Below are positions 8,178 to 16,063 of a stretch of 64,000 nt of DNA, one piece after another. The stretch is taken from NCBI GenBank assembly GCA_020073265.1, contig JAIQFN010000003.1, positions 62,001-126,000 of the forward strand. The letters are read 5' to 3'. The notes under the pieces are model-generated. The model was not told where the DNA came from. It ran no database searches and was given only the letters and a program-made list of their open reading frames with translations. How positions within the stretch are numbered: the first letter of the stretch is position 1; the number at the start of each line of letters is the position of its first letter. The stretch comes from Terriglobia bacterium. Its GTDB lineage: Bacteria; Acidobacteriota; Terriglobia; Bryobacterales; Bryobacteraceae. The position numbers were made by a program, and so were the translations under genes.

Positions 8178-8889
8178 ATAAGAGAAATTCCTGGTTGCCT
8201 TCCGCGCCCAGAATCGGGCTGGGGATCAGGCTGGTGTTGAAGCCGAGCCGGCGCACAGCGTCTTCCACGCGCTGGCAGGCCTCGCGGTGCAACGCCGGGT
8301 CGCGAATAATTCCTCCTTTACCCACCTGGTGCCTTTCCAGTTCGAATTGCGGCTTTACCAGGATAACCATTTCCGCGTTGCCGGCCAGAAGCTTGGCGAG
8401 CGCCGGCAGAATCATTGTGATGGAGATGAAGCTCACATCGCAAACCGCCAGGTGGACGGGCTCCGGCACTTCGGCTCGGCTGAGGTAGCGGGCGTTCACC
8501 TGCTCGCGGACCACCACGCGGGGATCGTTGCGGAGTTTCCAGTCGAGCTGGCTGGTTCCGACGTCCACGGCATAGACGCGCGCGGCGCCGTGCTGCAGCA
8601 GGCAGTCCGTGAATCCGCCGGTGGAGGAACCGATATCGGCGCAGGTCTTGCCGGCGGCCTGGATACCGAAGTGCTTCAGCGCGGCTTCGAGCTTCAGGCC
8701 GCCGCGGCCGACGTAACGCGGCTGCTCGAGCACTTCGACGCGGCTGTCCGGCGCCACGCTGCGGCCGGCCTTGTCGATCTTCTGGCCGTTCACCAGCACC
8801 TGACCCGCCAGAATCAGCGCGCGCGCTTTCTCACGGGATTCCACCAGACCGCGCTCCACGAGAATCTGATCGAGCCGGCGGCCAGGCAT
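8164..8889 (-). CDS. tlyA: TlyA-family rRNA 2'-O-methyltransferase
   Basis: This 241-residue protein has an N-terminal S4 RNA-binding domain (RLDQILVERGLVESREKAR, residues 4-22; LVNGQKIDKAG) followed by a FtsJ-type Rossmann methyltransferase domain. The SAM motif is CADIGSSTGGFTDCLLQHGA (about 94-113), with YAVDVGTSQLDWKLR and ILVKPQFELER, the latter containing the catalytic lysine of 2'-O-methyltransferases. TlyA enzymes methylate ribose in 16S and/or 23S rRNA; the historical 'hemolysin' name is misleading. It sits between the polyprenyl synthase (10 bp gap) and nadK (14-bp overlap). Confidence 0.94.
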   Translation of the reverse strand: MPGRRLDQILVERGLVESREKARALILAGQVLVNGQKIDKAGRSVAPDSRVEVLEQPRYVGRGGLKLEAALKHFGIQAAGKTCADIGSSTGGFTDCLLQHGAARVYAVDVGTSQLDWKLRNDPRVVVREQVNARYLSRAEVPEPVHLAVCDVSFISITMILPALAKLLAGNAEMVILVKPQFELERHQVGKGGIIRDPALHREACQRVEDAVRRLGFNTSLIPSPILGAEGNQEFLLYARH

Positions 8890-8899
8890 AGGCGAGCGG

Positions 8900-9781
8900 C
8901 TAAGCCTTGCGCTGCACGATGAAGTCGGCCAGCTCGCGCAGTCTTTCGGCGCGCTCGTCGAACGGCCTCAGCGCAACATGCGCGGCCAGCCGCTCGTGCT
9001 CGGCCATTTCGCGCGAGCGCTCCAGCCCATACACCGCCGGGAAAGTGATCTTCTTCTGCTTTTCGTCCTTGCCGGCCGTTTTGCCGAGCTTTTCGGAGGG
9101 CTGTTCGACGTCCAGCACATCGTCGACAATCTGGAATGCCAGGCCCACGTGCTCGCCGTAACAGGACAGTGCGGCCAACTGTTCATCGTCGGCTCCGGCG
9201 TAGATGGCGCCCATGCGCAGGCTGGCCCGTAGCAGCGCGCCGGTCTTGGCGCGATGGATGGCCTCCAGCAACGCCGCGGTCGGATGCTTGCCTTCGCCTT
9301 CCAGGTCGTTCACCTGACCGCCGATCATCCCGCCCACCGTTCCGGAAGCGACCGCAAGTTCCTCGATGAGCCTCGATTTGCACTCCGGATCGCAGGCCAG
9401 TTGCGCCAGCACCTGGAAAGCCAGCGTCAACAGAGCGTCGCCGGCCAGGATGGCGATGGCCTCACCGAATTTCTTGTGACAGGTGGGGACGCCGCGGCGC
9501 AGGTCGTCGTTGTCGAGCGCGGGCAGATCGTCGTGGATCAGCGAATAAGTATGGATAAGTTCGAGCGTCGAGGCGGGCGACTCGATTCCGTCCGGCGAAT
9601 CGGAAACCGCTTCGGCAGCGGCCATGCAAAGAATGGGGCGAACCCGCTTGCCGCCCGCGAACAGGCTGTAGCGCATGGCCCGATGAATGGATTCAGGCGT
9701 CGTCGTCTCAGATGGAACCAGCCGCCGGAGCGCTTCGTCGATCCTGAGCTGCTGCTGTGCAACGTATTCGGCGAGCGTCAT
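8900..9781 (-). CDS. ispA: Farnesyl/geranylgeranyl diphosphate synthase (trans-prenyltransferase)
   Basis: This 293-residue short-chain polyprenyl synthase condenses isopentenyl diphosphate with allylic diphosphates. It contains GGKRVRP (residues 43-49), the first aspartate-rich motif within LIHDDLPALDND (D84-D90), and the second aspartate motif in QIVDDVLDVEQ (about 222-232). Chain length (C15 or C20) cannot be read reliably. The ATG overlaps the xseB stop (ATGA), the classic xseB-ispA arrangement also seen in Proteobacteria, so this is one operon running xseB-ispA-tlyA-nadK-symporter. Confidence 0.93.
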   Translation of the reverse strand: MTLAEYVAQQQLRIDEALRRLVPSETTTPESIHRAMRYSLFAGGKRVRPILCMAAAEAVSDSPDGIESPASTLELIHTYSLIHDDLPALDNDDLRRGVPTCHKKFGEAIAILAGDALLTLAFQVLAQLACDPECKSRLIEELAVASGTVGGMIGGQVNDLEGEGKHPTAALLEAIHRAKTGALLRASLRMGAIYAGADDEQLAALSCYGEHVGLAFQIVDDVLDVEQPSEKLGKTAGKDEKQKKITFPAVYGLERSREMAEHERLAAHVALRPFDERAERLRELADFIVQRKA

Positions 9782-10020
9782 GCCTTGTCGGACCGGAACG
9801 GCTCCGGCTGGACCTTGTCGCCTTTCCGGACCAGGATCTCAATCCGAGTTTCCGCCTCTTCCAACTGCTTGCGGCAGGTTTCGCTCAGGCGCATGCCCTT
9901 CTCAAACAGCTCGAGCGCGCGCTCCAGCGGCAAATCGCTCGATTCCATCTCTTTGACGACGGACTCGAGCTCCTGCAGGCTCGACTCGAAACTGGGAGCG
10001 GGCTTTTCTTCGCCGGGCAT
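9778..10020 (-). CDS. xseB: Exodeoxyribonuclease VII small subunit
   Basis: This 80-residue XseB homologue has the family core FESSLQELESVVKEMESSDL (about residues 11-30), then LPLERALELFEKGMRLSETC and RKQLEEAETRIEIL, predicted as a helical hairpin. XseB is the small subunit of exonuclease VII; the large subunit XseA is not in this window. The frame is open further upstream, but ATG at 10020 is chosen because the homologous region starts here. A TAGAAT hexamer lies 7 nt before it and there is no Shine-Dalgarno, pointing to a leaderless message. The 3' end overlaps ispA by 4 bp. Confidence 0.92.
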   Translation of the reverse strand: MPGEEKPAPSFESSLQELESVVKEMESSDLPLERALELFEKGMRLSETCRKQLEEAETRIEILVRKGDKVQPEPFRSDKA

Positions 10021-10027
10021 TTTTTCT

Positions 10028-10033
10028 ATTCTA
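10028..10033 (-). promoter_or_regulatory. Candidate -10 box (TAGAAT) for the xseB operon
   Basis: On the minus strand TAGAAT is followed by seven bases and then the xseB ATG, so transcription would begin at or next to the start codon. Confidence 0.45.
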
Positions 10034-10069
10034 GCTGGTGGCGCGGGCGTTCTTGCGGGGAGCGCCGTT

Positions 10070-10696
10070 ATGAAGTCCATCCGCTTACAAGCCGATAGGA
10101 TGATGGTGAAGAAGGCCGTCGGATTATTCTGTGTTTTGGCATACTGCGCCGCCGCGCAGGAGGCAAGCCAACTGGTGGGCCGCTGGCGATCGGTAGAAAC
10201 ATCCAAGGGCGGAATCGGCGCGATGTACGATTTCGACGCTGACGGAACGGTGCACTTCAGCCCCGGCGCCATCGTGCCTATGCAATATCGTGTGGTGGGC
10301 GATCGGCTCATCTTCGAGCCGCCGGACGGGATTCGTTACTCGCTGTCCTGGAACGGCGCCGACCGTCTGCGACTCACCGTGAACGGTGCGGGAAGCGAAG
10401 ACTACGCCCGGCTGGGAGTCCAGAATGACCCGCAGAACCCGTTGCTGGGTGAGTGGACCGGCACGCGGGACATGGACGGACAAAAGGTGCTGGTGCACTG
10501 GATCTTCGGAGCCGATGCGAAGGGTCTGTTGATGGTTCGGTTCCTCTCGAAGACCGGCAGCTATTCGGTTCAGAACGGCCGCCTGGTGGCTAAGTTCGGC
10601 GGGCAAGTTGGTTTAGACGGAGCCATCAGCTTAACCAATGGGATTCTCTCGATCAGTCGCAGCGGTGGCCGAGTGACCAATCTGTCGCGCTACTAA
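10070..10696 (+). CDS. Secreted protein of unknown function (two lipocalin-like beta repeats)
   Basis: A 208-residue protein with an N-terminal signal peptide: a basic stretch, hydrophobic VGLFCVLAYCAAA and likely cleavage near AAAQEAS. The mature part falls into two similar halves, each beginning LVGRW / LLGEW and continuing with short beta strands (YDFDADGTVHFSP; HWIFGADAKGLLMV). That resembles the small extracytoplasmic lipocalin-like or DUF-type beta-barrel proteins often found in Acidobacteriota, but I do not recognise a named family. ATG at 10070 was chosen because GGGGAG lies 7 nt upstream; ATGs at 10100 and 10103 are alternatives. It is transcribed divergently from xseB. Confidence 0.7.
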   Translation: MKSIRLQADRMMVKKAVGLFCVLAYCAAAQEASQLVGRWRSVETSKGGIGAMYDFDADGTVHFSPGAIVPMQYRVVGDRLIFEPPDGIRYSLSWNGADRLRLTVNGAGSEDYARLGVQNDPQNPLLGEWTGTRDMDGQKVLVHWIFGADAKGLLMVRFLSKTGSYSVQNGRLVAKFGGQVGLDGAISLTNGILSISRSGGRVTNLSRY

Positions 10697-10785
10697 GGGC
10701 GCGGGGCTCGCGGCTACACTTGGGAGTTGGCCGAACGGACCCCGGTCTTCAGGTACCACCATTTGCCACCGAGATGTGACGGCTT

Positions 10786-11766
10786 TCAGCCGAGCTTCGG
10801 CTGCGCCAGCGCCTCACACAACTCGTCGAGCTCCTCCGATTCGTTTTCGATCAGCCGCAACGCCAGGCCTTTCAAGGCCGTGATGTTCTCCGGGCTGGCG
10901 TTGTCGAGACGATGGTTGCCGGCGTCGAGCGTAGTCTGGAAGCGGTAGTAACGCTTGGGCTCGCCCGCGGCGCCGGGCAACAGTTGCCGGAGCTGGTAAT
11001 CGACCGTTCGGCTGACGCCATCGAACACCGTGTCGAGCATCGGCATGGCCCAGCGGGCCACGCCCCAATTCCGCGTGCCGTCGTAGGGCAGGCTGCGATT
11101 CAGTTCTCCGGTTCCCAAAGAGACCACCAGAAAGTCGCGGGCGCCGGGATGAGTGGTGCGGGCTTCCACCAGCGCGCACGCAGCGGGATTGTTAGCAAAA
11201 ACGCCGCCATCGATGAGCGTGTAATGATCGGGCACGGTACCGGTTAGTAGTTTCATAGGTTCGAAGTAGGTGGGGGCAGCGGAGGTTGCGCGTGCGACGT
11301 CGCGCGCGGGGAAGTCGTAGTCCATGCGCTCGCGGGCCATGGAACTTCGGAAAAAGAACGGAAAACTCTGCTCGATCTCGTAGCTGGTGATCAGAACCTG
11401 GGTGGCGGCGTCGCGCAGGCGGGCGTCTCCGAAGTATTCCTCCAGCACCTGCTGGATGCCGCCGGCGGAATATTTGGGTTGGATCAAGTGGTCGCAGGCC
11501 GTCAGGCGGTGCCACAGGGATCGCGAAAAAATGCGGGGACCTTCGCGCGCGTACATTTCGACAAACTGCTGGGCGCGATAGAGCGGCGCGGCCGGGGTCT
11601 TCGGAATGGTCAGGCCAAGCGCCAGAATGCCGCCGGTGGAGGTGCCGGCCACCAGGTCGAACAGGCGGGCGATGGGCTGGCCGGTGCGTCGCTCGAGCTC
11701 GGCCAGCAGCAGGGCGGGAATGATTCCGCGGATGCCGCCTCCGTCGATGGCGAGAATTTTGATCAT
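10786..11766 (-). CDS. Patatin-like phospholipase
   Basis: This 326-residue patatin-fold lipid acyl hydrolase has the oxyanion-hole motif DGGGIRG (about residues 8-14), the nucleophile elbow GTSTGG (about 42-47) and the catalytic Asp in IDGGVFANNPA, so the Ser-Asp dyad is complete. It lacks a signal peptide and is presumably cytosolic. The N-terminal organisation resembles CapV-type effectors as well as ordinary patatins. No cyclic-nucleotide synthase lies nearby, so a CBASS assignment is not supported. It is divergent from the three-gene group at 11992-13752, with a 225-bp AT-rich shared upstream region. Confidence 0.9.
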   Translation of the reverse strand: MIKILAIDGGGIRGIIPALLLAELERRTGQPIARLFDLVAGTSTGGILALGLTIPKTPAAPLYRAQQFVEMYAREGPRIFSRSLWHRLTACDHLIQPKYSAGGIQQVLEEYFGDARLRDAATQVLITSYEIEQSFPFFFRSSMARERMDYDFPARDVARATSAAPTYFEPMKLLTGTVPDHYTLIDGGVFANNPAACALVEARTTHPGARDFLVVSLGTGELNRSLPYDGTRNWGVARWAMPMLDTVFDGVSRTVDYQLRQLLPGAAGEPKRYYRFQTTLDAGNHRLDNASPENITALKGLALRLIENESEELDELCEALAQPKLG

Positions 11767-11928
11767 GGGGAAGAACCAGTGCTTCGGGTGGCGGCCGGTG
11801 GCCGATCCGGATATTCCTACGATCAGGTTACGGCTCGGCCGCCGGGCTTTCGCCGCTATCGATGCCGTAAGTTACAGGTACACAATGGAAAAGAAATTCG
11901 TAACAATTGCGAATTAGCTTTTTCCCTA

Positions 11929-11957
11929 TTGCTTTTTAGCTAAAACTGATTTAGTAT
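11929..11957 (+). promoter_or_regulatory. Candidate promoter for the 11992-13752 gene group
   Basis: TTGCTT (11929-11934), a 17-bp spacer and TAGTAT (11952-11957) lie in an unusually AT-rich stretch about 35 bp before the ATG at 11992. The region also contains an inverted pair TTAGCT/AGCTAA. Prediction from sequence only. Confidence 0.4.
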
Positions 11958-11991
11958 CGCGAGAACCGCACACATTTGTGGCAGGTCTTCG

Positions 11992-12357
11992 ATGACGGCC
12001 GACGTCCTGTTGTTCCGCATCTCGCTCGGAGCGGCGTTCCTGCTGCTGGCCGCGTTCGCCGCCGTCATCGCCGGCAAGATGTGGCGCGGGGACATCCTGC
12101 TGGATGGGCTGCTCGACAGCAAGGATGCCACCGGGGAGCGCTCCTTCAGCCCGGCCCGCCTGCAATTGCTGATCATCACGTTGGCCGTGGCCGCCGACTA
12201 CGTCCATCAGGTCTGGATCTCACCCCAGCGCAGTTCCCTGCCCTCATTGTCGAAAGAAGTCATCGCGGCGCTGGGCGGCAGCCAGGCCATCTATCTGGGC
12301 GCCAAGTGGTACGCCCTGCTCATTGAACCGTTCTTGAGAAATCTCACGCGGAGGTAA
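11992..12357 (+). CDS. Membrane protein of unknown function (2 TM, 'RLQLL' motif)
   Basis: A 121-residue protein with an N-terminal TM helix (about residues 7-28) and a second hydrophobic segment around SPARLQLLIITLAVAADYV (about 53-71). The C-terminal part (ALGGSQAIYLGAKWY) resembles a similarly placed segment (LLGISASTYAVSKGI) of the next gene. The shared layout, S-x-R-x-QLL followed by a TM helix and a G-x-S-x-x-x-Y-x-x-x-K element, indicates that the two products are related or were built from one domain. No named family recognised. It starts the likely operon 11992-13752; the gap to the next gene is 3 bp. Confidence 0.7.
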   Translation: MTADVLLFRISLGAAFLLLAAFAAVIAGKMWRGDILLDGLLDSKDATGERSFSPARLQLLIITLAVAADYVHQVWISPQRSSLPSLSKEVIAALGGSQAIYLGAKWYALLIEPFLRNLTRR

Positions 12358-12360
12358 GTC

Positions 12361-12849
12361 ATGCAACCAACCAATCCCAGCCCCAAGGCCTTCGACTGGG
12401 TCCCGATCGTATCGCTTCTGCTTTCGCTCGTTGCCGTGCTGATCGTATATTTCACGGTTCCAGGGGACGCCATGGACCGCCTCAAGGTAGTAACCGGGTA
12501 CGTGATTCTGATCCTGGTCTTCTTCTTCGGGCTGATGGTGCTCATCGGCATGGCGCGTGGCACCATCGACTTGAAGTACCTGATCAGCGAACCCACCGGG
12601 CACGCCAGCGTGTCCCGCTTCCAGTTGCTGATTTTCACCTTCGTGATCGGTTTGAGCATTTTCCTGATCATCGCCGGCACCAAGCCGCCCAAGTTTCCCG
12701 CTATCCCGGCCGACGTTCTCACGCTCTTAGGGATCAGCGCCAGCACCTATGCGGTGAGCAAGGGCATTCAATTCAGCAGGCCGGAGGGCGTTCAGCCGCC
12801 TGCGACCAATCCCGCGACGGAGCCGCAAGCGGAAGAGAAAAAGGGTTGA
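12361..12849 (+). CDS. Membrane protein of unknown function (3 TM, 'RFQLL' motif)
   Basis: A 162-residue protein with TM helices at about residues 13-33, 42-64 and 82-104, followed by PADVLTLLGISASTYAVSKG and a Pro/Glu-rich cytosolic tail. The segment SVSRFQLLIFTFVIGLSIFL matches the RLQLL segment of the upstream protein, so the pair may form a hetero-oligomer. It starts 3 bp after the upstream stop and ends 3 bp before the next ATG, so all three genes are surely co-transcribed. Function unknown; the topology would suit a small channel or a scaffold, but that is conjecture. Confidence 0.7.
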   Translation: MQPTNPSPKAFDWVPIVSLLLSLVAVLIVYFTVPGDAMDRLKVVTGYVILILVFFFGLMVLIGMARGTIDLKYLISEPTGHASVSRFQLLIFTFVIGLSIFLIIAGTKPPKFPAIPADVLTLLGISASTYAVSKGIQFSRPEGVQPPATNPATEPQAEEKKG

Positions 12850-12852
12850 GTT

Positions 12853-13752
12853 ATGCCGACATCGGGCAGTGGGAATCGCGGAACCGTTAGCCGCAGAGTT
12901 GCACCGTTCGCACCGCTGGCTCTGGCCTTGCTGCTGCAGCGCGCGGTGATCCCGGGAGGCGGCGGGTCGGGCGAAGAGGTGGAGCACGGCGAGGAAGCGG
13001 CCGTGTGCGCCGACGATATCGAAGGCTTCCGGGGGTGTCACAGTGAGTATCCCACCGGCTGCACCAAGGCCGGCAAGTACGACGCCTATCTGAACCTCTT
13101 CAAGAACCAGTTGATCCCGCCCAAGACCGCGCCAGTGGGCTTCCTGGCCAAGAGCGACTTCGCCAACCTGGACCGGAACACGCCCAAGGATCTCACTCGC
13201 GGCAACCATGCCGACATGAAGGACGCGCTCGGCAAGCTGGGTGAAGGACAAGTGTTCGCCGTGAACGGTTATCTGTACTATGCGCAGAAAGGCGGAACCA
13301 GCGAGAGCTCCAACTGTCAGCTTTCCGACATCGACGATATCGATTTTCACATCGGGATCGGATTCGACGGCGCGCTGGCCGCGAAGCTGGTCAAGAAGCC
13401 GGGGACAGCCAAGGCCAAGTTGAGCGAGGACGAGAAGGCCGGGCTGACGCAGACCAGCATCATCGTGGAGATGACGCCGCATTATCGCGCCCAGTTCAAG
13501 CAGGATTGGACACTGGACCTGGTGAAGGCCAATGTGGGCCAGCAGGTGCGGGTGACCGGCCAGTTGATGGCCGACAACGAGCACAACAACACCAAGGACA
13601 ACTGCTCCTATCCGGGGGCCAACCAGACCAGTTGCTGGCGCGCGAGCATCTGGGAGCTGCATCCGGTGACGCAGTTTCAGATCTGCAAGAGCGCCAGCCG
13701 ATGCGCGGACGATTCGACGGACTGGGTGAACATCGAGGACGCTCAGCCGTAG
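12853..13752 (+). CDS. Probable exported protein with OB-fold-like C-terminus, unknown function
   Basis: A 299-residue protein with a hydrophobic N-terminal segment (about residues 20-33) that could act as a signal or anchor, followed by a Gly/Glu-rich linker and a mature domain rich in cysteines (extracytoplasmic character). The core contains EGQVFAVNGYLYYAQKGG, then DIDDIDFHIGIGFD, SIIVEMTPHYRAQF, and GQQVRVTGQLMADNEHNN followed by ASIWELHPVTQFQIC. From memory this beta-rich arrangement with a terminal 'WE(I/L)HPVT' strand recurs in uncharacterised bacterial proteins and looks like an OB-fold. No catalytic motif is evident. Third gene of the group divergent from the patatin. Confidence 0.65.
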   Translation: MPTSGSGNRGTVSRRVAPFAPLALALLLQRAVIPGGGGSGEEVEHGEEAAVCADDIEGFRGCHSEYPTGCTKAGKYDAYLNLFKNQLIPPKTAPVGFLAKSDFANLDRNTPKDLTRGNHADMKDALGKLGEGQVFAVNGYLYYAQKGGTSESSNCQLSDIDDIDFHIGIGFDGALAAKLVKKPGTAKAKLSEDEKAGLTQTSIIVEMTPHYRAQFKQDWTLDLVKANVGQQVRVTGQLMADNEHNNTKDNCSYPGANQTSCWRASIWELHPVTQFQICKSASRCADDSTDWVNIEDAQP

Positions 13753-13819
13753 CTGGGGCGAGCTGATCCACACGGAATCGCGTCAGGCCGGTCAAGGACA
13801 AGCGGCCACTTGCAGAAAT

Positions 13820-13841
13820 GACGCCTGGAGGCGTCCTCTTG
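13820..13841 (+). terminator. Possible intrinsic terminator before mqnA
   Basis: A perfect 6-bp stem GACGCC/GGCGTC (13820-13835) with a TGGA loop is followed by CTCTTG. The T-tract is weak. It lies 68 bp after the preceding stop codon and just upstream of the mqnA promoter box. Confidence 0.4.
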
Positions 13842-13847
13842 TAAACT
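13842..13847 (+). promoter_or_regulatory. Candidate -10 box (TAAACT) for mqnA-mqnC
   Basis: TAAACT is followed by only five bases and then the TTG start at 13853. This fits a leaderless transcript and helps to explain the unusual start codon. Confidence 0.4.
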
Positions 13848-13852
13848 GGTTC

Positions 13853-14650
13853 TTGACCCTCGAATCAAAACCCCGCGTTTCTGTCGTCAGCTATCTGAAC
13901 ACCGTGCCGCTGGTGTGGGGCATGCTGCATGGCGAGCAGCGCGATCTCTTCGATCTGTCGTTCGCGATCCCGTCGGAGTGCGCCGACCGGCTTGCCAAAG
14001 GCCTCGCCGACATCGGGATCGTGCCCTCGGTGGAGCTGAACCGGCAGAAGCTGGAGATCATTCCGGACACCGGCATCGCCTGCCGCGGAGCCGTGCGCAG
14101 CATCCTGCTGATCTCGAAGGTTCCGATCGGCGAAATCCGGACGCTGGCCACCGATTCCAGTTCGCGCACTTCGGTGGCGCTGAGCCGGATCGTGCTGGCG
14201 CGGAAGTACGGCGTCGAGCCTCGGCTTTCCTCCGAACGGCCGCACCTGGGTTCGATGCTGGAACATAACGATGCGGCGCTGATCATCGGCGATGCGGCGC
14301 TGGTGCTCGATCCGGCCGAGCTTCCGTTCCACGTGCTGGATCTCGGCAGCGAGTGGACCGGGATGACCGGGCTTCCGATGGTGTTCGCGGTTTGGGCCGC
14401 GCGCGCCGGGCTGCCCGCGCAGGATGCGGCGCTGTTCACCGCGTCGCTGCGCTACGGGATGCAGCACATCGATGATATCGTGCGCCAGGAGCATTCCAAG
14501 CTAGGCATTACCGAAGCGCTGGCACGCGATTACCTGACGCGCAACATCATTTTCGAGCTGGGCGAGCCGGAATACGCGGGCCTCACGACTTTTCTACAAT
14601 ATGCTTCGGAGCTGGGGCGGCCCGAGGAGCTGAGGAAGGTGACGGCATGA
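13853..14650 (+). CDS. mqnA: Chorismate dehydratase (futalosine menaquinone pathway)
   Basis: A 265-residue MqnA, which dehydrates chorismate to 3-[(1-carboxyvinyl)oxy]benzoate, the first step of the futalosine route to menaquinone. The fold is periplasmic-binding-protein-like. It opens RVSVVSYLNTVPLVWG (about residues 8-23), then ADIGIVPSVELNRQ, CRGAVRSILLISK, TDSSSRTSVALSRIVL and DAALIIGDAAL. The start is assigned to TTG at 13853, just before the conserved N-terminus; no ATG or GTG is available because an in-frame stop lies upstream. The stop overlaps the mqnC ATG (ATGATG), so MqnA and MqnC are translationally coupled. Confidence 0.93.
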   Translation: MTLESKPRVSVVSYLNTVPLVWGMLHGEQRDLFDLSFAIPSECADRLAKGLADIGIVPSVELNRQKLEIIPDTGIACRGAVRSILLISKVPIGEIRTLATDSSSRTSVALSRIVLARKYGVEPRLSSERPHLGSMLEHNDAALIIGDAALVLDPAELPFHVLDLGSEWTGMTGLPMVFAVWAARAGLPAQDAALFTASLRYGMQHIDDIVRQEHSKLGITEALARDYLTRNIIFELGEPEYAGLTTFLQYASELGRPEELRKVTA

Positions 14651-15684
14651 TGACGCGCGCAGAAGCGATCGACCTGTTCCGCAGCGACGACCTGGTGGGG
14701 ATCGGTATGGCGGCCGACGCGGTGCGGCGCAAACTGCATCCGCACGGCGTGGTGAGCTACATCATCGATCGCAACATCAACTACACGAATTTCTGCACCG
14801 AATATTGCAGCTTCTGCGCGTTCTACCGGCCGATGGGGCACGCCGAGGGTTACCTGCATCCCAAGGAAGTGATCTTCGACAAGATCCAGGAGACCATCGA
14901 TCTGGGCGGCACCGGCATCCTGATGCAAGGCGGGCTGCATCCGGACCTGAAGATCGAGTGGTACGAGGACCTGTTGCGGTCGATCAAGGCGCGCTTTGGC
15001 GACCGGATCTGGAACCATTGCTTTTCGGCGCCTGAGATCGTCAACATCGCCGAAGTGAGCGGGCTGCCGTTGCGCGACACGATTGCGCGGCTGCGCGACG
15101 CGGGCCTGGAGTCGATTCCGGGCGGCGGCGCCGAGATTCTGGACAACGACGTGCGGCGCAGGATCAGCCGCCTGAAGTCGTCCACGCAGGACTGGATCGA
15201 CGTGCACCGCACCGCGCACGCCCTGGGCCTCAGGACCACCGCCACCATGATGTTCGGCTGCGGCGAGACCATCGAGCAGCGCATGAATCATTTCGACATC
15301 GTGCGCCAGATCCAGGAGGACACCGGCGGGTTCACGGCGTTCATCCCGTGGTCGTTCCAGCGCGAGAACACGTCGCTCGGCCGGTTCGTGAAGGAAGAAG
15401 CCACCGGGGTGGAGTATCTGAAGACGCTGGCGCTATCGCGGCTGTACCTGGAGAATATCCTGAACATCCAGTCGTCGTGGGTGACGCCGGGGCTGAAGAC
15501 CTGCCAGGTGGGGCTGCGCTTCGGCGGTAACGACGTCGGCAGCATCATGATCGAGGAGAACGTGGTGTCGGCGGCCGGAGCGCACAACCGCGCCAGCGAA
15601 GAAGAGCTGCGGCGGCTGATCCGCGACGCCGGTTTCATTCCCAAGCAGCGCGATACGTTGTACCGGACGTATTTTCTGAACTAA
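14647..15684 (+). CDS. mqnC: Cyclic dehypoxanthinyl futalosine synthase (radical SAM)
   Basis: A 345-residue radical SAM enzyme that cyclises dehypoxanthinyl futalosine in menaquinone synthesis. The [4Fe-4S]-binding CX3CX2C motif is C50-TEY-C54-SF-C57. Family blocks include GGTGILMQGGLHPDLKIEWY, ESIPGGGAEILDNDVR and TTATMMFGCGETIEQR. It follows mqnA with a 4-bp overlap. MqnB, MqnD and the prenyltransferase are not in the window, but two genes of the pathway together support a menaquinone-using respiratory chain. Its stop overlaps by 3 bp the stop of the convergent cyclotransferase pseudogene. Confidence 0.96.
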   Translation: MMTRAEAIDLFRSDDLVGIGMAADAVRRKLHPHGVVSYIIDRNINYTNFCTEYCSFCAFYRPMGHAEGYLHPKEVIFDKIQETIDLGGTGILMQGGLHPDLKIEWYEDLLRSIKARFGDRIWNHCFSAPEIVNIAEVSGLPLRDTIARLRDAGLESIPGGGAEILDNDVRRRISRLKSSTQDWIDVHRTAHALGLRTTATMMFGCGETIEQRMNHFDIVRQIQEDTGGFTAFIPWSFQRENTSLGRFVKEEATGVEYLKTLALSRLYLENILNIQSSWVTPGLKTCQVGLRFGGNDVGSIMIEENVVSAAGAHNRASEEELRRLIRDAGFIPKQRDTLYRTYFLN

Positions 15685-16056
15685 GCGCGGCGGACAGGCC
15701 ACGCGCCGGAGATGATCCGGGTGCCGGTCGGATTTCCGCGATACAAATACACCCAGGCCAGCGTCATGCCTGACGCGAGGTAAACTCGCTGGGGCGCCCG
15801 CCCAAATTGAGGCCCCTCATACGCGTCCAGCGCCGCGAGTGTCTTGGCGGGCTGATTCAAGCGAAACACCTCGCCGCGGACCCAATCGTTCGGACCATTC
15901 GAAGGCGTCGCGCCAGGGTAGCTGGCCCAGGTTGTAGAGGCGTCCTTGCAGGCGAGCGTTGCCGAGGAACCGCGCGCGATCCCGAAGCAGCCGGGCGAAG
16001 CGGTGGTCCGATCCGCGGCGGAGGGTGCCATACACGAAGAGCTGCGCGAGTTCCAC
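15681..16056 (-). pseudogene. Gamma-glutamylcyclotransferase-like (AIG2 family), frameshifted
   Basis: The family start QLFVYGTLRRGSDHRFARLL, continuing to RLYNLG, is read in one frame from a GTG at 16056. The rest (SYPGATPSNGPNDWVRGEVF, AALDAYEGPQFG, then AWVYLYRG) continues in the next frame. One extra base around 15924-15927, in a GGCCC run, breaks the gene; removing it would give a normal ~124-residue protein. Family members have a barrel-like fold with a catalytic glutamate, here in LDAYEG. Decay, a programmed shift or a sequence error are all possible. The start lies 8 bp downstream of the toxin stop, so the gene may have been co-transcribed with the ParDE pair. Confidence 0.75.
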
Positions 16057-16063
16057 GAATTGC

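Noticed and set aside
10786-11766. Patatin as a CBASS (CapV-type) effector
   Set aside because: No CD-NTase or other cyclic-nucleotide synthase and no CBASS ancillary gene within the window; ordinary patatins share the same motifs.
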